A stretch of DNA of 31,682 nt from Caryophanales bacterium UBA4100 (GTDB taxonomy: Bacteria; Bacillota; Bacilli; Paenibacillales; UBA4045), in assembly GCA_002383285.1 (NCBI GenBank), contig DFXU01000028.1:8451-40132 (forward strand). The letters run 5' to 3'. Below, piece by piece: positions 9,201 to 16,031 of this stretch. A model generated the notes under the pieces. That model made no database searches. It saw only the letters and a list, made by a program, of their open reading frames with translations, and was not told the DNA's origin. How positions within the stretch are numbered: the first letter of the stretch is position 1; every line of letters begins with the position of its first letter. The translations under genes were made by a program, and so were the position numbers.

Positions 9201-10274
9201 GGTTTCTCCAGCCGTGTCCGTTGGCGCGGCAAACGAAGATCCGGATGCCACATCGATCATGGTACCGCCGCTATTGCTAGCCGTATCGTTGCTGTACCAT
9301 TGGTAGCTGAGCGTTCCCGAATTCACGCTAGCGCTTACGCTGAGATTCGAATCCTCTCCTTGATTCACTGTGGCTCCCATAGGCTGTTCTGTGATCGTTG
9401 GCGCTTCGGCATTTGTAGCCGCATGGACTGTCACCTGAACGATATCGCTGAAGATCGTCACGATCTGGGTGTCAATGGTGTTGACCACGTCTACATAGTA
9501 GTAAGTCGTGCCTGGGTTCGAAGTTGAGACCGTATAAGTGGGGTTGGTTTCCCCAGCAATCTCCGGCCATCCTCCACTGCTGTTGATGGTATTGCTATAC
9601 CATTGATAACTCAAGGTTCCCGCAATCACAGATGCCGTCACACTCAAGACCGCATGCTCGCCCTGATTTACGGTCATGTTCACCGGTTGCTCAGTAATGG
9701 TAGGCGTAATCTCCTCAATCGTGTATGATGAGTCCCCCCCGGGATCACCGCCTAGATCTCCACCAGGCATTCCACCTGGATCGGCACCGGCCCCCGTCAG
9801 CACTTGCACGGTCCGCATGTCCGTCACCTCGTAATTCGCGAAGGTCGTAAAGGTGATCGTTCGCTGCTCGTTATATATAGGCAATGAATTCCAATTTATG
9901 GACAGTGTCACGCTTCGGAGCAAATCTTGCCAGACGGATGGGTCCGCCGTGCCTTCGAAGGTAACAGAATCCGGCGAGTAATCTAGGGTCACATCCATTC
10001 CGACAGGCAGCTTATCGGGATTGTAATCGAGCACATTCCCGCTTCCACTGACTGCAATTGTGAGCCTCATGTTCAATGCACCGCTGTAATTGACCGTCAG
10101 CCCGTTGTCCACTGCAATCTTGGCCTCCGAATCTGCGGCAAGATCAAGCGTGGCCTCGGCAACGGTCAGTGTGATTACATCCTCATCCGCAACCTGGGCC
10201 AATGAGACCCCTGGAAACAGGGAGTATAAAAGTAAAATAGAAATCAGTGTAGAAAAGTACTTTTGTAATTTCAA
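6201..10274 (-). CDS. S-layer-anchored surface protein with Ig-like domains and a six-repeat NHL propeller
   Basis: An exported 1357-residue protein. The signal peptide is residues 1-26 (hydrophobic, ending VSLAQ). Residues 30-160 form a beta-rich domain, then a Gly/Asp-rich linker at 162-183 (PGGMPGGDLGGDPGGD). Three Ig-like domains span about 191-285, 292-389 and 396-494 (each QP...NQGE...LSYQWYSN). Six NHL repeats fill 499-834 (AGTGxxGYSGDGGPA, then VDSSGNVYIAD..NxRIRKI), each exactly 56 residues. A fourth Ig-like domain is at 843-921, a PEPEPAPAPAPPPAP linker at 923-937, then a beta-rich region. Three SLH domains at about 1172-1217, 1229-1275 and 1298-1345 should bind the pyruvylated secondary wall polymer. 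The start is TTG 10272-10274, with AGAGGTG 7 bases upstream. NHL propellers and Ig domains usually bind proteins or glycans; no catalytic motif is seen, so an adhesive or receptor role is inference. Confidence 0.9.
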   Translation of the reverse strand: MKLQKYFSTLISILLLYSLFPGVSLAQVADEDVITLTVAEATLDLAADSEAKIAVDNGLTVNYSGALNMRLTIAVSGSGNVLDYNPDKLPVGMDVTLDYSPDSVTFEGTADPSVWQDLLRSVTLSINWNSLPIYNEQRTITFTTFANYEVTDMRTVQVLTGAGADPGGMPGGDLGGDPGGDSSYTIEEITPTITEQPVNMTVNQGEHAVLSVTASVIAGTLSYQWYSNTINSSGGWPEIAGETNPTYTVSTSNPGTTYYYVDVVNTIDTQIVTIFSDIVQVTVHAATNAEAPTITEQPMGATVNQGEDSNLSVSASVNSGTLSYQWYSNDTASNSGGTMIDVASGSSFAAPTDTAGETYYYVVITNTDNTATGNKTSTVTSNAVLMKVNEVTHAEAPSITQQPEGAIVNQGETATMSVTASVYSGNLSYQWYSNDTDSNSGGTLIDGATESSYATPTNTAGETYYYVVVANTDNTATGNKTASTASNAVLVKVNDSGPIISTIAGTGVGGYSGDGGPANLAEINNPYAVAIDSSGNVYIADTTNNRIRKIALDGTIQTIAGTGTPGYSGDGGPATNARLNNPSGIAVDSSGNVYVADRYNNRIRKIATDGTISTIAGTGSASYSGDGGPANEAAINSPTGVTVDSSGNVYIADRYNDRIRKIATDGTISTVTGTGSSGYSGDGGPADQAQLYWPFGVALDSGGNLYITDYSNHRVRKVTPDGTIQTVAGTGSSGISEDGGPADQAQLYSPSGIAIDSSGNIYIAEYGGSRIRKIASDGTISTVAGTGSSGYSGDGGPADEANVNRPLGVAVDSSGNVYIPDTFNHRIRKVTFSIVDDANHAEAPTITQQPVGATITEGETAKLSISASGTPLPTYQWRFNGTAIAGATSTTYHATSAGLYDVVVSNSQGSVSSNLVRVTVRTPEPEPAPAPAPPPAPTSVTSSPHKKVLITKETTSTETDESGKETKVTQVDEADLKNQLNQDKDAKAIVIPVDSSTGKAKAKLSVNALEQTAANNSDNTIVVQSNSAEYSLPSSLVNTGSISSSLGISEQDAANAEVNVTIEEKPDTAVTHATRGKSKLASKVVDFSITVTSGDNTVELNNFGNTYVDRAIDLTQNVNPAKAVGVIVNADGTLSPVPTEFVETDGKKVAVLKRNSNSTYAVVEYDITLNDIAVHWGQADIQLLADKLIVNGFEDGSFRPNQQVTRAEFVTLLVRALGLDVTQIKHELYTDVAADDWYAGALTAANQAGLVKGYTDGSFRGNLPITRQEASVLLGNAIDFLQLREAITEGDSRQALDTYKDADDVSSYAREAVGMASSLGLLQGGEEGMFRPQLNATRAETVVMIKNLMELAEFITY
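7773..8780 (-). repeat. Six tandem 168-bp coding repeats (NHL repeats)
   Basis: Inside the SLH gene, six units recur with a strict 56-codon period: the AGTG/TGTG core falls at residues 501, 557, 613, 669, 725 and 781 plus a constant offset. Several units share long identical stretches at DNA level. Unit 5 deviates (GISEDGGPA in place of GYSGDGGPA), and unit 4 has TGTG in place of AGTG. Confidence 0.85.
8793..9704 (-). repeat. Three tandem Ig-like domain repeats, the last two near-identical
   Basis: Residues 191-285, 292-389 and 396-494 of the SLH protein. Units 2 and 3 share TNTDNTATGNKT or its close variant plus the SNAV(L)(M/V)KVN ending, indicating a recent duplication. Unit 1 is more diverged. 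Confidence 0.75.
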
Positions 10275-10300
10275 ATTCGGTCACCTCTAAGTTTTAATAA

Positions 10301-10310
10301 TTTGTCGAAA
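10301..10310. promoter_or_regulatory. Spo0A-type box upstream of the SLH gene
   Basis: The plus strand reads TTTGTCGAAA, a perfect match to the 0A-box core TGNCGAA, 27-36 bases upstream of the TTG start. At this distance a bound Spo0A would most likely block transcription or sit close to the promoter. Only the motif is seen; control by Spo0A is inferred. Confidence 0.45.
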
Positions 10311-10496
10311 TAGACAGATTTATAGTATTACTTTAATTTATTTTGCTCTTTAGCGAATCTAACGAAAGTTATAGATTATCTCTATCCATACATAAAAGCC
10401 CGACATCACTATTACTAGGCACATAACATTGGACAAACTGGAGATGGAACCGTTGAAATATGGGACGAGTTCGGTTCGCCATGACCCCTCAACGAT

Positions 10497-10521
10497 GAAA
10501 AGTCCCCAACTTCTGGGGACT
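10497..10521 (-). terminator. Terminator downstream of rlmH
   Basis: agtcccc (10501-10507) and ggggact (10515-10521) form a 7-bp G/C-rich stem with the loop aacttct. On the minus strand TTTT follows. It is 220 bases past the rlmH stop, and no closer terminator was seen. Confidence 0.65.
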
Positions 10522-10523
10522 CT

Positions 10524-10739
10524 TCAATACGGCCAATATGGAACTAGTTTCCGGATTTCATCTAAGATCTGATAGCGGCTGGACGATAGAAAAAGGACAC
10601 GAAAGGGGAAATGTGGTCATCGCAATATAGATTCGAGGGGATCCCTTGAACCTGTCCACCTGGTATTTCTAGTTACCATCGACCATTCTGTTATAAGGGT
10701 CTGCTCAGCCGATACCTCGATCTCAGTGTAATTATTACT
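10524..10739 (-). other. Gene-free stretch after rlmH with a possible coding remnant
   Basis: No start, Shine-Dalgarno or recognised family was found between rlmH and its terminator. One minus-strand frame, the same as rlmH, stays open for 40 codons. It then has a TGA at 10617-10619 and continues 30 codons to TGA 10524-10526, including RVLFLSSSRYQILDEIRKL, which reads like real protein. It may be debris of a lost gene or chance. RlmH itself ends normally (GEPYHK), so this is not part of it. The remainder, 10275-10496, shows only the Spo0A-type box and A+T-rich leader of the SLH gene. Confidence 0.25.
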
Positions 10740-11219
10740 TTACTTATGATATGGTTCCCCCCGCATAATCTTAAAAGCCCGGTAAACCTGCTCCACCAGG
10801 ATCAGCCGCATCAGCTGATGTGGATACGTCATCTTGCCGAATGATAGCTGCATATCGGCACGCTGAAGAACCCCTGCGGATAATCCAAGGGATCCGCCAA
10901 TCACGAAGGACACCTTGCTCCGTCCATATGTGCCCAGCTCCGCTAGCTGCCCAGCTAGCTGCTCCGAGGACCAGGCTTGTCCGTCCAACGACAGCGCAAT
11001 AACGAACGCATCCGCATGTAGCTGCGCGAGAATGCGCTCGCCTTCCTTCTCCTTCACCTGGCGTTCCTCAGCCGCGCTCATCGCATCAGGCGCCTTCTCG
11101 TCAGCGACCTCACTCATCTGCAGCTTGGCATAAGGACCTAGACGCTTCGTATACTCCTCGATGCCCTGAACCCAATACTTCTCCTTCAGCTTCCCTACGG
11201 CAACAATCTGAATATTCAT
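10740..11219 (-). CDS. rlmH: 23S rRNA (pseudouridine1915-N3)-methyltransferase RlmH
   Basis: A SPOUT-class methyltransferase that uses S-adenosylmethionine to methylate pseudouridine 1915 of helix 69 in the 70S ribosome. The 159 residues match the family's usual length, and the ends are canonical: MNIQIVAVGKLKEKYW at the start, and the SAM-binding knot FVIGGSLGLS followed by KMTYPHQLMRLILVEQVYRA and the terminal GEPYHK. The start is ATG 11217-11219. It lies one base after the stop of the CxxH/CxxC gene, so the two are translationally linked. Ending the htrC side of the wal neighbourhood with rlmH is normal for Bacillales. The next terminator is at 10497-10521. Confidence 0.97.
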   Translation of the reverse strand: MNIQIVAVGKLKEKYWVQGIEEYTKRLGPYAKLQMSEVADEKAPDAMSAAEERQVKEKEGERILAQLHADAFVIALSLDGQAWSSEQLAGQLAELGTYGRSKVSFVIGGSLGLSAGVLQRADMQLSFGKMTYPHQLMRLILVEQVYRAFKIMRGEPYHK

Positions 11220-11220
11220 C

Positions 11221-11388
11221 CTAGCTCACCACGTACTTCGCGAGTGCTTCACACCGAGTACACTTCTGCGGGGATTTCTCATTAGCAAGCCCTGCCTGCT
11301 CGAGCGTTAACAGTTCAGGTGCCTTCTCATAGTCGTCTACGATGATATCGATCGCTAATTCCAAGTGATCCTCACATACAAGCAGCAT
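11221..11388 (-). CDS. CxxH/CxxC small protein (BA_5709 family)
   Basis: A small cytosolic protein with two cysteine-containing motifs, CEDH near its start and CTRC near its end, plus the family-typical LAIDIIVDDYEKAPELL. The pattern suggests zinc binding; the role is unknown. I place the start at ATG 11386-11388 (55 residues), where relatives begin. AAGGAG lies 11 bases upstream, and an adjacent in-frame TTG has an 8-base gap. A longer form starting at 11445 (74 residues, with GAGG before it) cannot be excluded; its extra Met-rich leader is unlike the family. The gene sits between htrC and rlmH, 92 bases from htrC with this start, and is probably co-transcribed with both. Confidence 0.82.
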   Translation of the reverse strand: MLLVCEDHLELAIDIIVDDYEKAPELLTLEQAGLANEKSPQKCTRCEALAKYVVS

Positions 11389-11480
11389 CAATTCGTTGTC
11401 TCCTTCACAGTTTCTCATTCTCATGTCCATGTTCCCATCCATCATGCTACCTCAATTATCAAATTCACTTACAGTATCCC

Positions 11481-12725
11481 CTATTCTGTAACTTCCCGCT
11501 CAATTAAGGTTAATATGACTGTCCCTGCTCTACCCTCTCGATAGAAGTCCACCTTTACCTCTTCACCAATCTTCTTCTCGAGGTATAGGTATTTACGCAA
11601 TGCTAAGGTTGTTCCGACCTCTCGATCATCCAAGTGAGTGATCAGATCTCCAGTCTTCATACCCGCTTCTCCAGCAGGACCCGAGGCCTCCAGAATAATT
11701 ACACCCTCTTCCACCCCATCGGGCAGCTTCAGAGTTTCCGTTCCCTCCATATAGGAGCTAAGATCCGCAGTAGCCACACCCATGAATGGGCGCTTCACCC
11801 TGCCGAATTCTAACAAGCTATCGATGATTGGAATCGCATGATTAATAGGGATGGCAAAGCCCAGACCCTCAACGCCGAAATCCGTTACCTTCAGGTTGTT
11901 AATTCCAATGACAGAACCATCTAGATTAACGAGTGCTCCTCCACTATTACCCCGATTGATCGCGGCGTCCGTCTGGATGAGATCGACCTCCCAGTCTATC
12001 TGTCCATCCCGATTGAGAGATACAGGTACTGTGCGCAGCGGAACGCTAATAATTCCAGCAGTAATTGTCTGTGAGTAACCAAGTCCGAGCGGATTACCGA
12101 TGGCAATCGCAGATTCTCCCGCCTTCAAGAGATCCGAGTCTCCAAATTTAGCAGAAGCATGAATATCCTTACTATTAATCTGCAGAACAGCCAGATCTGT
12201 CACTCGGTCTGTGCCGATGAGCTTGGCTTTCCGTCGATCCCCATCCGTTAGAACGACCTCAATCGACGAGGCCCCTCCGATCACATGCTCGTTCGTTACA
12301 ATGAATGCCTTCTTACCCTCAATTCGAAAAATAATGCCCGATCCCAGTCCAAACAATTCCTGTACCTTATCCGGTTCAACATCCTGCGATTGTTCAGCAT
12401 TATCCTTCGGAGCTAAACTGATTACACTAACAACAGACGGCTTCACTCTGTCGGCCGCCAAGATGACGCTCTCATTAAAGCCGGATGAGCCTTTACCTGC
12501 AGTGGAAGAACCCATAATGCTAATGCCCTCAGAATTCTGATGATTCAAGAAGAAGGGCAGAATGAATAGCCATACAACTGCTAATAAGAGCATAACAACC
12601 AGAATAACCAAACCAACCACCTTGGCTGCGAAGCTACGTGGTTTCCAGCTATTGGACCTCATCCCTAGCTGCTTCCGGTCAGGCTCTGAAGATCCACCAA
12701 ATTCATCATTGCTCCAAAAGCTCAT
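11481..12725 (-). CDS. htrC: Membrane-anchored HtrA-like serine protease with PDZ domain
   Basis: A DegP/HtrA family protease of 414 residues. The cytosolic N-terminus (1-33) is followed by a membrane segment at about 34-60, so the trypsin-like domain acts outside the cytoplasm. The catalytic triad is visible: H147 in TNEHVIG, D177 in TDLAVLQI and S261 in GNSGGA. A C-terminal PDZ domain (about 310-405) carries GVIILEASGPAGEAGMKTGD. The family degrades or refolds damaged exported proteins. Position next to walJ matches yycK/htrC of B. subtilis. The start is ATG 12723-12725, with GGGGAG 10 bases upstream. A perfect minus-strand TATAAT at 12755-12760 lacks a good -35, so the gene probably has its own regulated promoter, divergent from the small plus-strand gene. 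Confidence 0.95.
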   Translation of the reverse strand: MSFWSNDEFGGSSEPDRKQLGMRSNSWKPRSFAAKVVGLVILVVMLLLAVVWLFILPFFLNHQNSEGISIMGSSTAGKGSSGFNESVILAADRVKPSVVSVISLAPKDNAEQSQDVEPDKVQELFGLGSGIIFRIEGKKAFIVTNEHVIGGASSIEVVLTDGDRRKAKLIGTDRVTDLAVLQINSKDIHASAKFGDSDLLKAGESAIAIGNPLGLGYSQTITAGIISVPLRTVPVSLNRDGQIDWEVDLIQTDAAINRGNSGGALVNLDGSVIGINNLKVTDFGVEGLGFAIPINHAIPIIDSLLEFGRVKRPFMGVATADLSSYMEGTETLKLPDGVEEGVIILEASGPAGEAGMKTGDLITHLDDREVGTTLALRKYLYLEKKIGEEVKVDFYREGRAGTVILTLIEREVTE

Positions 12726-12873
12726 AACCGCACTACTCCCCTATAAGTTGCTCTATTATATTTTGCTATTTTCACTGTTCCGAGGAATAATATACGACGA
12801 TCGAACCTACAATGGTAATAAGTCATGGTAGTAAGTCTATGAATAAGAGTGAACAATCGAAGGAGCGATGAAT

Positions 12874-13125
12874 ATGACAGGTCGAAGACCCCATCTAAAT
12901 CCAATGAAAGCTATAAATTCAATCTCTCCAATGGACGAGATTCACATGATAGGTAAGCTAGCGGATCTGAAGGAAGCCCATTACAAGCAATCGCTCATGA
13001 TCAGCGCAATTGCAGAGCTCCTGATGGAGAAGGGAATCTTCACCGCAGCTGAGCTTCAAGCCCGCACAACGCGTCTTGAACGACTCGACAGTATCGATAC
13101 ACGATCTAGTCAAGGCCAACAATGA
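12874..13125 (+). CDS. Conserved-looking small protein of unknown function
   Basis: An 83-residue protein on the plus strand, against all its neighbours, filling the gap between htrC and walJ. I chose ATG 12874-12876 because AAGGAG at 12860-12865 is 8 bases away; the ATG at 12868 is too close to it. The N-terminus is basic and Pro/Ser-rich (TGRRPHLNPMKAINSISP). It is followed by an amphipathic helical region (DEIHMIGKLADLKEAHYKQ) and a helix-turn-helix-like tail (LLMEKGIFTAAELQARTTR). No signal peptide, membrane segment or known motif is seen. It converges on walJ with only 11 bases between the stops and no terminator, so the transcripts should overlap antisense. Confidence 0.75.
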   Translation: MTGRRPHLNPMKAINSISPMDEIHMIGKLADLKEAHYKQSLMISAIAELLMEKGIFTAAELQARTTRLERLDSIDTRSSQGQQ

Positions 13126-13136
13126 GCGTCTATCCT

Positions 13137-13946
13137 TCAATCCATACCTACTGCGTCCCATAGTGTCGGTCGGTCATAGTAGGTTTCCATCAGCCTGACC
13201 TTGCGATCCTGCAAGCTGTAACCCTTCTCCTCTAATACACTATGCACCGTTAGCTTGGCTAAATCCATAACATTATGCTCACGGCTCAGATGCGCCAGAT
13301 AAACCCGCCGCAGCTTGCCTGCGATAACCATATCACTTAACGCTTCCCCTGCAGCTTCATTGGATAGATGGCCAATATCGCTTAGAATCCGCCGCTTAAT
13401 ATTCCATGGATATCGACCTACTCTGAGCATATCTACATCATGATTAGATTCCAGAATGAGCACATCCGAATCAATGATCTTATCCTTCACCTTCTCGCTC
13501 ATATACCCAAGATCGGTTGCAAAGCTAACCTTCAATGGCCCATCAGTGAAGCAATATCCAACAGGCTCTGCAGCATCATGTGAGATGGCGAAGGATTCAA
13601 CCTTCATGCATCCGAATTCTACTGTACTCCCCGTCTCCATCACACATCTCTGCTCGTCAGCGACACCCTCCATATGGCGTTCAATCGCCTTCCAGGTGTT
13701 CGCATTCGCATAAACCGGTAATTTATATTTGCGCGCCATCACGCTTAGTCCCTTAATATGGTCCGAATGCTCATGAGTGACTAGTATCGCCTCCAGCTTG
13801 CTTGGATGCCATTCTCTCGATTCCATCATCAACTCTAGCTTCTTCGTGCTTAAACCTACATCAATTAACAAGCTAACCTCGTCATTAGCGACGATGGAAG
13901 CATTCCCCGTTGATCCACTTGCTAATACACAGAATCGCAAACCCAA
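13137..13946 (-). CDS. walJ: WalJ (YycJ) metallo-beta-lactamase-fold hydrolase
   Basis: An MBL-fold enzyme of 269 residues. The metal-binding HxHxDH motif is THEHSDH (H58, H60, D62, H63). Further ligands are likely in SHDAAEPVG, in ATDLGY, and in the LAHLSREHN segment near the C-terminus. The family is thought to act on DNA or RNA as a 5' exonuclease-like enzyme and is linked to wall and replication coordination in Bacillales; the exact substrate is unsettled. The start is TTG 13944-13946, giving MGLRFCVLASGSTGN, which matches relatives; GGGG and GGG lie upstream. It is the last gene of the Wal operon, 61 bases after walI. Confidence 0.95.
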   Translation of the reverse strand: MGLRFCVLASGSTGNASIVANDEVSLLIDVGLSTKKLELMMESREWHPSKLEAILVTHEHSDHIKGLSVMARKYKLPVYANANTWKAIERHMEGVADEQRCVMETGSTVEFGCMKVESFAISHDAAEPVGYCFTDGPLKVSFATDLGYMSEKVKDKIIDSDVLILESNHDVDMLRVGRYPWNIKRRILSDIGHLSNEAAGEALSDMVIAGKLRRVYLAHLSREHNVMDLAKLTVHSVLEEKGYSLQDRKVRLMETYYDRPTLWDAVGMD

Positions 13947-14007
13947 TTGTCCCTACCCCTTTAAGTGCTTCATATCCTCAATCTGATCCATATATGATTT
14001 CAACATT

Positions 14008-14727
14008 CTATTCCTCAACAGCACCGGTAATCGCATGCACGAAGAATCGATCACCTTGATCTGTCACAATTCGCCAATATGGCGCTAATACACGCGTATC
14101 CGCTTCGAAGGTCTGACCATGATAGCCTAATTGAACATCTATAATATGAGTTCCCGCCTTCAGGTACTTCTCAACGAGCAATTCAATTGCCGTATAGCCA
14201 TTTAACACCTTCTGCTCCTTCACAACCGCACCCGTCAGCACCTCAGCATGAGTCTGCTGATAACTACGAATAAGGTCCTCCACCACATATAGCTCCAGCT
14301 TCACATCGAATAAGGGATATAACCCCTGCATCTGATGAAGCACGTACTTCTCGCCATCAGAATCATAATCATCTAACTGATAGCTCTCACCATCAGGAAT
14401 TTGTCTGCTGATCACGTTCTTCAAGGAGGTCTTATCCTTCAGCTCACTCGCTTGGAACGGTGTAGATAAGGCAATGATGGGCGGTTCACCCTCGTTTGGT
14501 GTTATTTCCACATCAATCTCCCGCAGCTTGGGCGTGTCCGTTGGCACATCCGCAGCTAATACAATACCCTTCTGAGCCATAATATGCTCAATCTCTGGAG
14601 TAGACTCATTGGCATTAGAATCATTACCGAGCGGACTTGTCTTGTCATACCATAGCTGATATCCGAGTAATACATTTAATAATAGAAAAGTAACCAACAA
14701 AATCGTCTTTGCCCGACTCCAGTCCAT
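14008..14727 (-). CDS. walI: WalI (YycI), membrane regulator of the WalRK system
   Basis: A single-pass membrane protein of 239 residues. The family-typical start MDWSRAKTILLV leads into a membrane helix at about 7-24 (LLVTFLLLNVLLGYQLWY); the rest is extracytoplasmic. In B. subtilis WalI and WalH form a complex with WalK through their membrane helices and restrain its kinase activity. The extracellular domain here ends in a YycI-like segment (FEADTRVLAPYWRIVTDQGD). ATG 14725-14727 has AGGAG 9 bases upstream. It starts 17 bases after walH ends, inside the walRKHIJ operon. Confidence 0.95.
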   Translation of the reverse strand: MDWSRAKTILLVTFLLLNVLLGYQLWYDKTSPLGNDSNANESTPEIEHIMAQKGIVLAADVPTDTPKLREIDVEITPNEGEPPIIALSTPFQASELKDKTSLKNVISRQIPDGESYQLDDYDSDGEKYVLHQMQGLYPLFDVKLELYVVEDLIRSYQQTHAEVLTGAVVKEQKVLNGYTAIELLVEKYLKAGTHIIDVQLGYHGQTFEADTRVLAPYWRIVTDQGDRFFVHAITGAVEE

Positions 14728-14744
14728 GGTGAGCTTCTCCTATC

Positions 14745-16031
14745 TTAGGGTAGTTCCTCAATAACGCCATTATCTAATTCAACAACCCACACTGGTCTAA
14801 ATTCCACATATTCCGGGGTGATTTGCGGCCGATATGCCGGGTACACCGCGTCAACATCGAACAGATTGTCATAAGCGAGAAGTCTGTCCTCTAATCGTTG
14901 GCCGCCAGCCAACAGCTTCTCCGATCGATTAGTCGGCATCTTATCCATGATGATCAACGAACGTTCGTACTCGGATATTGTTCCACCTTGCAAGGTCGCT
15001 GCGATGTAACCGAAGGACTGATTTTCCTGTTCAACAATCGGATAGGAAGCTGGATATATAGGCAGGTACTGGCGAAAAATAATCCGTTGTCCCTTATCCG
15101 TCAAATTAGGGGCAACATAATCAATCCGGAACTGTCCATTCCATCCGCCCCGTTGATTAATAAATTGTATTGCAGAGTTCAGATCCTCTCGCGTGTCCAA
15201 TGAATCCTCCAGAGGAGCAATCGGATCCGTATAACTCATCCACAGCTGATTCGTCTTGATTTGCAGCCCTCTTTTGCCATCCGAATAAATTTCTGTACCG
15301 TCTCGAGTCGGCAAATTCCTCGTGATCCCAGGATCAGGGAATAGGACATTCTCCATCTGCTCCGTTGTAATGCTCGTATACTTGTAGATCAATGAGTGCA
15401 TCGGAATATCCTCGACAGGAATATATAGATGGCTCTGCATAATCTTATACTTCACTTGAAGCTCACTAAGGCCAATAAATTCCAACACCTGCTCCAAGGA
15501 TATATCCGTTGTAAGAATCTCGTATGCTGCGGTCTCTGTATCATTCACCAAGAAGATATCAACCTTATTACTCACCTTATTCACGGTAAGCCACATCTTC
15601 GAGATCCGATCTACCTGTGTGACGAAATCGAGCTTAAGTGGTACGAACAGATTGAATACACTTAATGGGATACCGCTCCCGAAGCGAATCTCCACTCCAT
15701 TCTCTTGATTCTGTTGCCTTAACAGCGGCTTAAAGCTTGTAGAAGTGCGCAGGCCCTCGAAGGTTGCTACTCTAATCTTATCATAGATAATGTCGAAGAA
15801 AGGATGCTCTGGGTATAATACCGAATGCTGCTCGGTATCCTTATGCAGAACAATCTGCTGTGGATAGAACAGACTCTCTGAAGCTACCTGTGTCCCAATC
15901 TTCTCCGTCTCCACATAGTCAGTTTCTAGAATCGGTTCGAAATCCGAGGAGTGATACGCCAGCAGATAGCTCTGCAGCAAGCTCGAAGCAACCAACAGAA
16001 CGAGTAGTATCGTCTTACTCTTCTCGATCAC
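14745..16031 (-). CDS. walH: WalH (YycH), membrane regulator of the WalRK system
   Basis: A single-pass membrane protein of 428 residues with a short cytosolic N-terminus (MIEKSKT). One helix spans about 8-26 (ILLVLLVASSLLQSYLLAY), and a large extracytoplasmic part has the YycH family layout, ending PVWVVELDNGVIEELP. With WalI it inhibits the kinase WalK. The start is GTG 16029-16031, overlapping the walK TGA in a GTGA junction, with AGGAGG 8 bases upstream, so translation is coupled to walK. Confidence 0.95.
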   Translation of the reverse strand: MIEKSKTILLVLLVASSLLQSYLLAYHSSDFEPILETDYVETEKIGTQVASESLFYPQQIVLHKDTEQHSVLYPEHPFFDIIYDKIRVATFEGLRTSTSFKPLLRQQNQENGVEIRFGSGIPLSVFNLFVPLKLDFVTQVDRISKMWLTVNKVSNKVDIFLVNDTETAAYEILTTDISLEQVLEFIGLSELQVKYKIMQSHLYIPVEDIPMHSLIYKYTSITTEQMENVLFPDPGITRNLPTRDGTEIYSDGKRGLQIKTNQLWMSYTDPIAPLEDSLDTREDLNSAIQFINQRGGWNGQFRIDYVAPNLTDKGQRIIFRQYLPIYPASYPIVEQENQSFGYIAATLQGGTISEYERSLIIMDKMPTNRSEKLLAGGQRLEDRLLAYDNLFDVDAVYPAYRPQITPEYVEFRPVWVVELDNGVIEELP

